From positions 1 to 64,000 of the forward strand of contig CAQOGY010000011.1 of NCBI GenBank assembly GCA_948847595.1: a stretch of DNA of 64,000 nt. The letters run 5' to 3'. The DNA comes from an uncultured Bacteroides sp. (lineage in GTDB: Bacteria > Bacteroidota > Bacteroidia > Bacteroidales > Bacteroidaceae). Shown here in pieces: positions 41,800-50,829 of this stretch; the first letter of the stretch is position 1; the number at the start of each line of letters is the position of its first letter. The notes under the pieces are model-generated. The model saw only the letters and a list, made by a program, of their open reading frames with translations. It was not told the DNA's origin and searched no databases. The translations under genes were made by a program, and so were the position numbers.

Positions 41800-44700
41800 A
41801 TGATGCAACGATTAAAAATCTTGGGAAGTGCATTGATTGCACTGTCGTTTTCCGCCTCTGCGGTTGTGGCGCAGCAGTTTGATCCGAAGCAAGGATATGA
41901 AATCCATACGGTCAACGGATTAGTGCTGGACAATCAGGAGAGTCTGGATACGAATACGAAAATATTTATCAGTAAGCAGGAGGCAGACAAAGAATCGCAG
42001 GTCTGGAACCTGATTCCATGCGAACAAGAGGGATGCTATACGATAACCAGTCCCTTGACTCAAATGAATGTAGATAATAGTGGTAAAGGAAAAGTAGAAT
42101 GTTCCGTGATTCAATGGTCGGCAGACCCTAAAAATCCGAATCAGCAATGGAAAATAACGGCTTTGCCGAATGGAAATTACGTATTAACCAATGTCGGGAC
42201 TGGCTATAACTTAGGATTTCCTGATGCCGGACTGGTCGGAGAGCCTGTCTTTCAGTTAGAACCGGAAGCTTCGAAAAGTAACCAGCAGTGGCAGATACGG
42301 AAATCGAACCTGAAAGTAGTGGCGGAAGCCTTGAAAACAACGAGTCATAATGACTGGGAAAATGAACGTATCTATGCAATCAATAAAGAAGAAGGCAGGG
42401 CTACATTTATTCCTTTCGCCAATTCGGAAGAGATGAAGGCGGATCCCGCTTATACCCGTCCTTGGGAGCGTACCCGCTCTTCCCGTTATCTGCTGTTGAA
42501 TGGAAACTGGAAGTTTAACTGGGTGAAACAACCTTCGGAACGTCCGGTGGATTTCTATAAAACGAGTTATGATGTCTCTGGCTGGAAAGAGATTCCTGTT
42601 CCCTCCAACTGGGAGATGCACGGATATGGTACACCTATTTATACCAATATTACTTATCCCATCCGTAACAATCCTCCTTTTATACAGGGGCAGCGTGGAT
42701 ATACTGTAGAGAAAGAGCCGAATGCGGTAGGATCTTATCGCCGTGAATTTGCTCTTCCTGCCGACTGGAAAGACAAAGAAGTCTTTATCCATTTCGATGG
42801 AATTTATAGTGCAGCTTATGTATGGATCAACGGTAAGAAAGTCGGTTATTCGCAAGGGTCCAGTAATGATGCAGAATTTCGTATCACTCCTTACGTCAAA
42901 GCGGGTAATAATACGGTTGCCGTGGAAGTTTACCGCTGGTGTGACGGCAGTTTCCTTGAAGATCAGGATATGTTCCGTTTAAGTGGTATTCATCGGGATG
43001 TTTATTTGGTAGCCAGTCCGAAAGTTCGTCTACGTGACATTCACCTGACTTCTCAGATCAGCGACCGTCTGGATAAAGCGGAACTGAAAGTGAAAACGGA
43101 TGTGCATAATTACGGAAAGAAAGTACAGGAAGCTACCGTACGTGTCTCTTTGCTGAATACGGAAGGAAAGCCTGTGAGTTCGTTTATCATACCTACCGGT
43201 AAGATAACTGGTGGACAGGAAAACGTCTGTGAAGGTACGACTACGATTCGTGACCCTCGGTTATGGAGTGCTGAGACTCCTTCTCTGTATACCGTCCAAC
43301 TGGAACTGCTTGATGCCGCAGGCAATGTGCTTGAAGCGACGAGCCAGCAATATGGCTTCCGTAAGATAGAGATCCGGAATAATAAGGTGTATATCAACAA
43401 TGCATTGATCCTTTTTAAAGGAGCCAATCGGCATGACATACATCCGCAGTTTGGAAAAGCTGTTCCGGTGGAAAGCATGATAGAGGACATTCTTCTCTTT
43501 AAGCGTTTCAATCTCAACACGATTCGTACCAGTCATTATCCGAACGATCCGAAGATGTATGCGCTGTATGATTATTATGGCTTGTACGTCATGGATGAGG
43601 CCGATATTGAGTGTCACGGCAATATGTCGCTGTCAAACCGTGAAAGTTGGGAAGGAGCTTACGTCGACCGGATGGTGCGTATGGTGGAACGGGATAAGAA
43701 TCATCCTTCGGTCATTTTCTGGTCAATGGGCAATGAGTCCGGTGGTGGTCGTAACTTTGAGGCTACCTATCAGGCAGCCAAAGCGATAGACGACCGTTAT
43801 ATCCATTATGAAGGAATGAACGATGTGGCCGATATGGATTCCCGTATGTATCCTTCGATTGAAAGTATGATCGAACAGGACGAGCAACCCCGTAACAAGC
43901 CTTATTTCCTTTGTGAATATGCTCATGCGATGGGCAACGCCATCGGTAATTTGGAAGAATACTGGGATTATATTGAGCATCATTCGAAACGTATGATCGG
44001 AGGATGTATCTGGGATTGGGTGGATCAGGGCATTAATATGCCCGGACAGCCTGCCGATCATTATTATTTTGGAGGCAGCTTCGGTGATCGCCCTAACGAC
44101 AATGATTTCTGTTGTAACGGGATTGTGACGGCTGATCGTCAAGTTACTCCTAAGTTGTGGGAAGTGAAGAAAGTCTACCAATATATCACATTGGAACCGA
44201 ATGCTGAAAACAGTATCGGCGTTCGTAACCGCTATGCTTTCCTGAATCTGCATGATTTTAATCTGCGCTATGTGATTTTGAAAGATGGTGTGCCGATAGC
44301 GGAAGAAGAGTTCAGCCTACCCGATGGTAAGCCTGGAGAGCATCGTGCGGTGCAGATACCTTATTCCCGCTATTTAACTTCAGAAGGTGAATATTATTTG
44401 AACCTTGAAATAAAACTAAAGAAGGATTGCGTATGGGCAAAAGCCGGACATATCGTAGCTACGGAACAACTTTTGCTTCAAAAATCCCCGAATACCGGGC
44501 TACAGCCGGTAGCAGTTTCCGCCTCATCTAAAGAATCTCTGTTTAAGGTGGTGGAAGAGGAGAAGCGTTATTTGTTCTTCCGCCGTCCCGGTGTAGAAAT
44601 CACCTTTGATAAGAAAGAAGGCAAGTTGACCGGTATCCGTTATAATGGCGATAATATGCTTCATCTGCGTGAAGGATGGTCGCTGAATACGTTCCGTTTT

Positions 44701-45384
44701 ATCAATAACGATGTGCGTAAATGGCAGGATACCCAAACGGAGGTAATCAGTTTCGACTGGAAATGCTCGGAAGATAATCAGTCGGCAATTGTAACGATTC
44801 AGTTGCAGGAAACCGTCGGAGATGTGAAAGTGCCTTATACATTGATTTACCGTTTGTATGGTAATGGTGAAATAGATGTGGATGCTTCTTTTACAACGAA
44901 TGATGACTTTAATCTTCCCCGTCTGTCGTTACAGGCCTTCTTTAATCCTTCGTTGGAGCAGTTGGAATGGTATGGTCGCGGTCCGATAGAAAATTATCGG
45001 GATCGGAAGAATGCGGCTTATGTCGGCAAATACCAGTCTGCTGTCAATGATATGAAAGAGAGTTATGCCCGTTCTCAGACGATGGGTGGGCGTTGTGATA
45101 CCCGCTGGCTGACTTTGACCAATAAAGCAGGTAAAGGAATCAAGATTACTGCTGCCGATACATTTGATTTCAGTGCTTTGCACTATACGGATAAGGACTT
45201 GTTTGAAATCAAGTACGGTCATGCCTTGCCTGATATTTATCGTGCGGAGGTGGTGCTGAATCTGGATTGCATACAGCGTGGTCTGGGGAATGCCAGCTGC
45301 GGACCGGGTCCCCGTCCCGCTTATGAAATTCAGAAGAATACAGTTTATAAATATGCTTTCCGCATGTCTCCTTTTTCAAAATAA
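41800..45384 (+). CDS. GH2 beta-galactosidase with N-terminal ricin-type lectin domain
   Basis: A 1194-residue secreted protein. After the signal peptide comes a ricin-like beta-trefoil (about 27-168; repeated Gln-Trp pairs such as Asn-Gln-Gln-Trp-Lys-Ile and Asn-Gln-Gln-Trp-Gln-Ile). A LacZ-like GH2 enzyme follows: sugar-binding domain, barrel with acid/base Glu646 (Trp-Ser-Met-Gly-Asn-Glu-Ser) and nucleophile Glu706 (Leu-Cys-Glu-Tyr-Ala-His-Ala-Met-Gly), then the C-terminal beta-gal small chain. All catalytic residues are present. The lectin domain is an addition to the usual LacZ length. The gene closes the second locus and is followed by a terminator. Confidence 0.92.
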   Translation: MMQRLKILGSALIALSFSASAVVAQQFDPKQGYEIHTVNGLVLDNQESLDTNTKIFISKQEADKESQVWNLIPCEQEGCYTITSPLTQMNVDNSGKGKVECSVIQWSADPKNPNQQWKITALPNGNYVLTNVGTGYNLGFPDAGLVGEPVFQLEPEASKSNQQWQIRKSNLKVVAEALKTTSHNDWENERIYAINKEEGRATFIPFANSEEMKADPAYTRPWERTRSSRYLLLNGNWKFNWVKQPSERPVDFYKTSYDVSGWKEIPVPSNWEMHGYGTPIYTNITYPIRNNPPFIQGQRGYTVEKEPNAVGSYRREFALPADWKDKEVFIHFDGIYSAAYVWINGKKVGYSQGSSNDAEFRITPYVKAGNNTVAVEVYRWCDGSFLEDQDMFRLSGIHRDVYLVASPKVRLRDIHLTSQISDRLDKAELKVKTDVHNYGKKVQEATVRVSLLNTEGKPVSSFIIPTGKITGGQENVCEGTTTIRDPRLWSAETPSLYTVQLELLDAAGNVLEATSQQYGFRKIEIRNNKVYINNALILFKGANRHDIHPQFGKAVPVESMIEDILLFKRFNLNTIRTSHYPNDPKMYALYDYYGLYVMDEADIECHGNMSLSNRESWEGAYVDRMVRMVERDKNHPSVIFWSMGNESGGGRNFEATYQAAKAIDDRYIHYEGMNDVADMDSRMYPSIESMIEQDEQPRNKPYFLCEYAHAMGNAIGNLEEYWDYIEHHSKRMIGGCIWDWVDQGINMPGQPADHYYFGGSFGDRPNDNDFCCNGIVTADRQVTPKLWEVKKVYQYITLEPNAENSIGVRNRYAFLNLHDFNLRYVILKDGVPIAEEEFSLPDGKPGEHRAVQIPYSRYLTSEGEYYLNLEIKLKKDCVWAKAGHIVATEQLLLQKSPNTGLQPVAVSASSKESLFKVVEEEKRYLFFRRPGVEITFDKKEGKLTGIRYNGDNMLHLREGWSLNTFRFINNDVRKWQDTQTEVISFDWKCSEDNQSAIVTIQLQETVGDVKVPYTLIYRLYGNGEIDVDASFTTNDDFNLPRLSLQAFFNPSLEQLEWYGRGPIENYRDRKNAAYVGKYQSAVNDMKESYARSQTMGGRCDTRWLTLTNKAGKGIKITAADTFDFSALHYTDKDLFEIKYGHALPDIYRAEVVLNLDCIQRGLGNASCGPGPRPAYEIQKNTVYKYAFRMSPFSK

Positions 45385-45425
45385 GGAAAGATTGACAGGA
45401 TAACAAGGTCTTAATAGTTTGTAGA

Positions 45426-45472
45426 AAGAGTGAGCAGCCAAATCTTATAAAAGATGGCAACTGCTTACTCTT
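45426..45472 (+). terminator. Rho-independent terminator of the second glycan locus
   Basis: AAGAGTGAGCAG (45426-45437) pairs with CTGCTTACTCTT (45461-45472) with one mismatch, followed by a run of T. Confidence 0.8.
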
Positions 45473-45508
45473 TTTTTGTATTTAAGGATAGATTCTGTGT
45501 TCTTTTCG

Positions 45509-45516
45509 TACTTTTG
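45509..45516 (+). promoter_or_regulatory. -7 element for the M28 peptidase
   Basis: TACTTTTG matches TAnnTTTG and lies 28 bases before the ATG at 45545. It excludes the earlier in-frame start at 45476. Confidence 0.55.
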
Positions 45517-45544
45517 TAACATGGACTCTAAATTATATACCACG

Positions 45545-46543
45545 ATGAAACAAAGAATTATATTATTCGGATTAATACTTGTAGGAACAGTAACTTTTGC
45601 ACAGTCTCCCGTAGAAAAAGGCTTGAACACGATCAACCGTTCTTCTGCCGAAGCAACAATCGGTTTCCTTGCAAGTGATGAATTACAGGGACGTGAAGCC
45701 GGATTCCACGGTTCGTATGTCTCCTCTGAGTATATAGCATCTATCTTACAATGGATGGGAATCCAACCTCTGAACGAAAGCTACTTCCAGCCTTTTGATG
45801 CTTACCGCAAAGAGCGTCAGAAGAAAGGACGTCTGGAAGTTCATCCGGACTCTGTAGCGAAGCTGAAACAGGAAGTTCATCAAAAACTATCTATGAGGAA
45901 CGTACTGGCTATGATTCCCGGTAAGAATACGAAGGAATATGTCATCGTAGGCGCTCACTTTGACCATTTGGGGATAGACCCGGCACTTGACGGAGATCAG
46001 ATTTATAACGGCGCGGATGACAATGCTTCCGGTGTCTCGGCTGTATTGCAGATTGCCCGGGCATTTCTTGCAAGCGGACAACAACCGGAGCGAAATGTAA
46101 TCTTTGCCTTTTGGGACGGAGAAGAAAAGGGATTGCTCGGTTCTAAATATTTTGTACAGACTTGCCCTTTTGTTTCGCAGATCAAGGGATATCTCAACTT
46201 TGATATGATAGGTCGCAACAATAAGCCGGAACAACCGAAACATGTCGTCTATTTCTATACAGCTGCTCACCCCTCTTTTGGAGACTGGCTGAAAAAGGAT
46301 ATTAAGAAGTATGGTTTACAGTTGGAACCGGACTATCGTGCCTGGGACAATCCGGTAGGGGGCAGTGACAATGGAACGTTTGCCAAAGCAGGTATTCCTA
46401 TTATCTGGTATCATACGGACGGACATCCCGATTATCACCAGCCATCCGATCATGCTGACCGGTTAAACTGGGATAAGATAGTGGAAATCACCAAGGCTTC
46501 TTTTCTTAATATGTGGAAGATGGCCAATGAAGCTTCATGGTAA
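45545..46543 (+). CDS. Secreted M28-family zinc aminopeptidase
   Basis: A 332-residue exported enzyme with a signal peptide (to about 20). Zinc ligands of the M28 fold can be read: His in Gly-Ala-His-Phe-Asp-His, Asp in Gly-Ala-Asp-Asp-Asn-Ala-Ser-Gly, the Glu-Glu pair in Trp-Asp-Gly-Glu-Glu-Lys-Gly, Asp in Leu-Asn-Phe-Asp-Met-Ile-Gly, and His in Asp-Tyr-His-Gln-Pro-Ser-Asp. It should remove N-terminal residues from peptides in the periplasm or outside. It stands alone after the glycan locus. The longer frame from 45476 covers the promoter and is rejected. Confidence 0.9.
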   Translation: MKQRIILFGLILVGTVTFAQSPVEKGLNTINRSSAEATIGFLASDELQGREAGFHGSYVSSEYIASILQWMGIQPLNESYFQPFDAYRKERQKKGRLEVHPDSVAKLKQEVHQKLSMRNVLAMIPGKNTKEYVIVGAHFDHLGIDPALDGDQIYNGADDNASGVSAVLQIARAFLASGQQPERNVIFAFWDGEEKGLLGSKYFVQTCPFVSQIKGYLNFDMIGRNNKPEQPKHVVYFYTAAHPSFGDWLKKDIKKYGLQLEPDYRAWDNPVGGSDNGTFAKAGIPIIWYHTDGHPDYHQPSDHADRLNWDKIVEITKASFLNMWKMANEASW

Positions 46544-46566
46544 CTCAGCCTCACTGAAAGGCTGTT

Positions 46567-47283
46567 TTACATCTTGCAATAAAGGGCGGAAGGAATCAGT
46601 TTGAATAACCATGCCACATATTTCCATCTTTTGGAGATAAAGGCGACTTTTTTCCTGTCTGATATAGCCTTTTTGATTTGTTTTACGGCTTTATCGACAG
46701 GAGTAACCCAAAACAATCCTTCTCCTTTCGCCATCGCTGTATCTACAAATCCCGGACGGATGTCAGTGGTGTAGACAGCAAAGGGTAGCTTTGCCGCCTT
46801 TTGCCGCAGTCCCTCCATGTAATTGATTTGATAGGCTTTTGAAGCATTATAAGCTGGTGCTACACCGCTGCCGCGTGTTCCGCCTACTGAGGAAATGTTA
46901 ATCAGATGCCCGCCTTTCTGCTGTTCAAAGTACCGGAACCCCCAGTCGGCGATATTGGTAAATCCCACTACGTTGGTCAATAAGGTCGGTTCTTCGAGCT
47001 GATAGGAGAGCTGTGGATTCAGTTCCCCCGTTCCGGCACAGATAATCAGCATATCCATGCCTCCCATTTCTTGTACAAGCGTTTCCAGTGATGAAAGGGT
47101 CGTTTCTGTGTGAGTGATGTCACATACCTGATAGAATAGTTTATCTTTATCTTGTGCGCAAATCTCTTTTAATAGATTCTCACGGCGACCGGTGATGCCG
47201 ATAAGGTAGTCTTCACGGGCATACTGTTCTGCCAATCCACGACCGATGCCGGAGGTTGCGCCTACAATTATTATTTTCTTCAT
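46567..47283 (-). CDS. Short-chain dehydrogenase/reductase
   Basis: A 238-residue cytoplasmic SDR. The Gly-Ala-Thr-Ser-Gly-Ile-Gly nucleotide-binding motif is at 8-14, Cys-Ala-Gly at 82-84 replaces the common Asn-Ala-Gly, and Ser132 with Tyr145-x-x-x-Lys149 forms the catalytic set. The substrate is unknown. It lies 74 bases after the Crp/Fnr gene, with its own TACCTTTG core and an FNR-type palindrome upstream, so it is a candidate direct target of that regulator. Confidence 0.88.
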   Translation of the reverse strand: MKKIIIVGATSGIGRGLAEQYAREDYLIGITGRRENLLKEICAQDKDKLFYQVCDITHTETTLSSLETLVQEMGGMDMLIICAGTGELNPQLSYQLEEPTLLTNVVGFTNIADWGFRYFEQQKGGHLINISSVGGTRGSGVAPAYNASKAYQINYMEGLRQKAAKLPFAVYTTDIRPGFVDTAMAKGEGLFWVTPVDKAVKQIKKAISDRKKVAFISKRWKYVAWLFKLIPSALYCKM

Positions 47284-47309
47284 GAATTAAAATAGACTAT
47301 GTTTGCCTG

Positions 47310-47317
47310 CAAAGGTA
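47310..47317 (-). promoter_or_regulatory. -7 element for the SDR gene
   Basis: TACCTTTG on the minus strand matches TAnnTTTG and lies 26 bases before the ATG. Confidence 0.55.
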
Positions 47318-47337
47318 GGAGAGGAGCCTGAATAAAA

Positions 47338-47355
47338 TCTTGATTGAAATCAAGA
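47338..47355 (-). promoter_or_regulatory. FNR/Crp-type operator palindrome
   Basis: TCTTGATTGAAATCAAGA contains a perfect TTGAT-N4-ATCAA, the FNR-box consensus. Its centre is about 43 bases upstream of the start expected from the -7 element, close to a class II activator position. Confidence 0.65.
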
Positions 47356-47357
47356 AT

Positions 47358-47927
47358 TTACTTCTGAACTACTTTTCTCCGGATGCGGCTCAACGTTTCC
47401 GGACGAATAAGTAGATAAGAGGCGAGTTCTTTTAAAGTAATCAGTTTCAGCAGGTCGGGACAGCGGTTGATAATATCCAGATAACGTTCTTCCGGTGTCA
47501 GACTGTACATGGAGATCATCCGGTCATATATTTCCCACAGAAGAGTTTCCGCAATCCGGCGTCCCAGTTTTTGGTGGTCGTTGTTAATGTCGTAGAAATC
47601 TGCCAGTTGGGAATGGTTGATCACATACACCGTACAGTCGCATAACGCTTGAATATCTACATTTGATTGGTCCTGCAACTGGAAAGCCGGATAATTCCCG
47701 ACAAAAGAATGGTCGAATGTATATCCGACAATGCTGCTTTCGCCCAGACTGTTGACGCAACAATAGCGGAAAGAGCCGGAAACAACAAACCCCATGATCT
47801 TACAGGCTTCTCCTTGCCGTACAAAGTACTCTCCTTTTTTATAAAAAGTCTCTTTCCCCTGCTGTAATGTAAAATCTACAATAGGGGAATAGTTGATATG
47901 GGAAGTATATTTATTGAAATCTTCCAC
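47358..47927 (-). CDS. Crp/Fnr-family transcription regulator
   Basis: A 189-residue regulator with a cyclic-nucleotide-binding-like sensor domain (about 25-115), a long dimer helix and a C-terminal winged helix. The recognition helix carries Glu177-x-x-Ser180-Arg181 (Glu-Thr-Leu-Ser-Arg), the residues by which FNR reads TTGAT. The N-terminal cysteines of oxygen-sensing FNR are absent, so the signal is unknown. It follows aroA by 13 bases and may be co-transcribed with it. The palindrome just beyond its stop suggests it controls the SDR gene. Confidence 0.85.
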   Translation of the reverse strand: MEDFNKYTSHINYSPIVDFTLQQGKETFYKKGEYFVRQGEACKIMGFVVSGSFRYCCVNSLGESSIVGYTFDHSFVGNYPAFQLQDQSNVDIQALCDCTVYVINHSQLADFYDINNDHQKLGRRIAETLLWEIYDRMISMYSLTPEERYLDIINRCPDLLKLITLKELASYLLIRPETLSRIRRKVVQK

Positions 47928-47940
47928 AGTGCGGCTATGA

Positions 47941-49173
47941 TTAACCTTCGTTTATCACTTGGAATCCGGCAAGTTTTAAATCCTCCCAATAACCGGGATA
48001 CGATTTGGAAACAACTTGCGGGTCAGCAATCAGTAAGTTGGGACAAGAGGTTACTGCCGGTGCGAATGCCATCGCCATCCGGTGGTCTTCGTAGGTCGCA
48101 ATCACAGGAACCGCTTCCGGTTCGCAACGTTCGCCGTTCCACATCAATACGCTGTCATTTTCTTCTTCGATGAGGTATCCCAGCTTTTTAAGTTCGGTTC
48201 TCAATGCGGCGATGCGGTCTGTTTCCTTTATTTTCAGACTTTGCAAGCCTGTGAAGCGGAAAGGGATATTTAATAAAGCGCAAGTTACAACGAACGTCTG
48301 TGCCAAGTCCGGAATGTCAACGAAGTCTTCTTCCAGTCGTTCCGGTGCCTTGCCTGTTTTTTTGATCTTTATGCCTTGGGGAGTGAACTCCGTCGTGATC
48401 CCCAGACGGGAGAAAACTTCCGCTCCCCGACTGTCTCCTTGATAACTGTTGCGGAATAATCCCAACAGTTCAATCTCTGCTTCCGGAGACAAAGCGGCAA
48501 TCTGATACCAGTAAGAAGCAGCGCTCCAGTCGCTTTCTACGGTGAAGGGGACACTCTGATACGGTTGCGGAGCTACGGAGATGCTGCTGGGTGAAGTCCA
48601 TGCCGCTTTTGCTCCGAAGTCCTGCATTAATTGCAGTGTCAGATTGATATAAGGACGGGAAATGATTTCTCCTGTCAAGTGCAGTGTCAGTCCGTCTTTG
48701 AGCACAGGACCTATCATCAGCAGGGCGGATATATACTGTGAACTGACGTTTCCCTTCAGCGTGATTTCATTTCCTTTCAGCTCTGCGCCCTTGATGCGAA
48801 GAGGCGGATATCCTTCGTTATGGGTGTACTCTATTTCAGCTCCCAACTCGCGAAGGGCGTTGACCAGAATCTGTATCGGGCGTTGCTGCATACGGGCGGT
48901 GCCTGTGATAATCCGCTCTCCCGAAGTGGCACTCAGATAAGCGGTCAGGAAACGCATGGCGGTTCCGGCTGCCATGATGTCTATAGTCTCTTTACCTTCG
49001 GTCAGGGCTTTTATCATGACTTGGGTATCATCGCAATCGGACAGGTTTTCCGGCGGATAAATGCCTTTACCCAGCGCATTGATGATGAGTGCACGGTTGC
49101 TGATACTTTTGGAAGCTGGCAACTGGATTGTTGCCTTTACCATGGAAGGGGAAATAAGTTTATAGAGCATCAT
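47941..49173 (-). CDS. aroA: 3-phosphoshikimate 1-carboxyvinyltransferase (EPSP synthase)
   Basis: A 410-residue cytoplasmic enzyme of the shikimate pathway that joins PEP and shikimate-3-phosphate. Visible are Leu-Pro-Ala-Ser-Lys-Ser-Ile-Ser-Asn-Arg-Ala near residue 20 and Asp363-His-Arg-Met-Ala-Met near the end. The start is set at 49173 (Met-Met-Leu-Tyr-Lys), giving the length usual in Bacteroides; a longer frame begins at 49203. It is followed closely by the Crp/Fnr gene. Confidence 0.93.
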   Translation of the reverse strand: MMLYKLISPSMVKATIQLPASKSISNRALIINALGKGIYPPENLSDCDDTQVMIKALTEGKETIDIMAAGTAMRFLTAYLSATSGERIITGTARMQQRPIQILVNALRELGAEIEYTHNEGYPPLRIKGAELKGNEITLKGNVSSQYISALLMIGPVLKDGLTLHLTGEIISRPYINLTLQLMQDFGAKAAWTSPSSISVAPQPYQSVPFTVESDWSAASYWYQIAALSPEAEIELLGLFRNSYQGDSRGAEVFSRLGITTEFTPQGIKIKKTGKAPERLEEDFVDIPDLAQTFVVTCALLNIPFRFTGLQSLKIKETDRIAALRTELKKLGYLIEEENDSVLMWNGERCEPEAVPVIATYEDHRMAMAFAPAVTSCPNLLIADPQVVSKSYPGYWEDLKLAGFQVINEG

Positions 49174-49340
49174 TCTAAGTATATTCTTTGTTATGGAGTA
49201 CAAAAGTAGAGATTTATTCGGAGACTTCCAACAGCTTCTGACTCTTATTGAGAGAGTTGAAATAATATCTGTACCGATGTTTCTGCTGATATTTGGTTTA
49301 TCAATTAACAGTTTATAATGAATAGTTTGCGAAGAAACTT

Positions 49341-49348
49341 TATATTTG
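49341..49348 (+). promoter_or_regulatory. -7 element for the AlkZ-like gene
   Basis: TATATTTG matches TAnnTTTG and lies 22 bases before the ATG at 49371. Confidence 0.55.
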
Positions 49349-49370
49349 TGGCAAATAAAATAACTAATTT

Positions 49371-50426
49371 ATGAATATACCGAATATCCGTTTGCTGAAT
49401 CAGCAGTTATTAAATCCACTTTTTCGTGAACCTAAAGAGTTGGTGTCTTGGATGGGAGCCATGCAGGCACAGAACTATTCCATGGTGAAGTGGGCAGTAG
49501 GGATGCGTCTGAAATCGGCTACGATTCAGACAGTAGAGAAGGCGTTGCATGAAGGAGAAATTCTGAGGACTCATGTGATGCGTCCTACGTGGCATTTGGT
49601 GGCGGCAGAGGATATCCGCTGGATGCTGAAACTTTCCGCGCAACGTATTATTTCAGCAAATGATTCTTTTGCGAAAGGATATGATCTGGACATCCCGAAT
49701 GAAGTGTATACGAAAGCGCATGACCTGTTGGAGAAGATTCTTTGTGGAAAGAAAAGTCTGACAAAACAAGAGATTGCCGAACACTTTAACCGTTCGGGGA
49801 TTGTGGCGGACAATCACCGTATGACTCGCTTTATGGCACGTGCGGAGCAGGAAGGCATCATTTGTAGTGGCGAGGACAGAGGAAGTAAATGCACGTACGC
49901 ACTTTTGGAAGAACGGGTTCCGCCGATGCCCGAACTGACGAAAGACGAGTCTTTGGCGCGCTTGGCACGGAGTTATTTCCGTAGCCATTCTCCGGCAGTT
50001 CTGCAGGATTTCATTTGGTGGTCGGGGCTGCCGGTTTCGGATGCAAAACAGGCTGTTTATCTGATTGCTTCGGAACTGACAACCGAACAATGGAAAGAAC
50101 AGACATGGTATATTCATGACACCTGCCGGACTCGTGGCAAACTGTCGGGACATATACATCTTTTGCCCTCCTATGATGAATATCTGCTGGGATATAAAGA
50201 CCGGACGGATGTTCTGCCGCTTGAACATTATCCCAAAGCGTTTACTAACAACGGACTGTTCTTCCCGATTGTCCTTCATAACGGTCAGGTCATAGGAAAC
50301 TGGGATAAATCGGAAAAGAAGAAAAGCGTGGACCTGAAATATTCATGGTTCAGGCAGGTGGCCGATATGAATGAAGAAACGTTGGAACGGGAGCGGCAGA
50401 AATTTACCCGTTTTTTGGAAAAATAG
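49371..50426 (+). CDS. Winged-helix protein of the AlkZ/YcaQ DNA glycosylase family
   Basis: A 351-residue protein of the HTH_42 family, three winged-helix domains in tandem. Gln32-Ala-Gln34 (in Met-Gln-Ala-Gln-Asn-Tyr) matches the QxQ catalytic motif of AlkZ and YcaQ, glycosylases that remove bulky alkyl adducts and unhook crosslinks. His-Val-Met-Arg-Pro-Thr-Trp-His near 62-69 is also typical. Repair of alkylated DNA is therefore likely; the exact lesion is unknown. It stands alone with its own promoter core. Confidence 0.82.
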   Translation: MNIPNIRLLNQQLLNPLFREPKELVSWMGAMQAQNYSMVKWAVGMRLKSATIQTVEKALHEGEILRTHVMRPTWHLVAAEDIRWMLKLSAQRIISANDSFAKGYDLDIPNEVYTKAHDLLEKILCGKKSLTKQEIAEHFNRSGIVADNHRMTRFMARAEQEGIICSGEDRGSKCTYALLEERVPPMPELTKDESLARLARSYFRSHSPAVLQDFIWWSGLPVSDAKQAVYLIASELTTEQWKEQTWYIHDTCRTRGKLSGHIHLLPSYDEYLLGYKDRTDVLPLEHYPKAFTNNGLFFPIVLHNGQVIGNWDKSEKKKSVDLKYSWFRQVADMNEETLERERQKFTRFLEK

Positions 50427-50553
50427 CTCTATGGGACATCGGTAAAGTGGGAGTGTTTAGTGGAAAGTTCCGTTAGGATACGGAACTGGGTTCTGTTACT
50501 ATCCATTAGCCGACGATAGTTACTCATTAATCACATAAATAGCGATTTTTTTT

Positions 50554-50647
50554 CGTTGCACCTAGGTGAGACGAAAGAGTCACCTAGGTGCTTCAGTTGT
50601 TTAACCAAGGTGAGACAATTGTTGTACCTAGGTGCAACGGAAGAAAA
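50554..50647. repeat. 22-bp-periodic dyad array B
   Basis: ACCTAGGTG (ACCAAGGTG in one unit) starts at 50560, 50582, 50604 and 50626, exactly 22 bases apart. The outer ends, CGTTGCACCTAGGT (50554-50567) and ACCTAGGTGCAACG (50626-50639), are perfect inverted repeats. The rest of 50427-50829 holds no gene I can support; the two flanking genes converge on it. Confidence 0.85.
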
Positions 50648-50829
50648 TAGCCAAGAATGACGATCATTTTGGCTGATGGAATACTTGTTTAGCCATACAT
50701 CTCCCTAAAGGGTAATTGTTCTGAGTGAATCGCTATTGATTGGCTCAACAAGACTGTCCGTGAAGTGTGATTGTGTACCATCATTTTGCTCCGCCATCTA
50801 AGGGAGCTTGTTGGAAGAACTGTCTTTCT

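Noticed and set aside
50690..50815. Possible small transposable element with CTCCCT...AGGGAG ends
   Set aside because: The end repeats are short and imperfect, and no target duplication can be seen.
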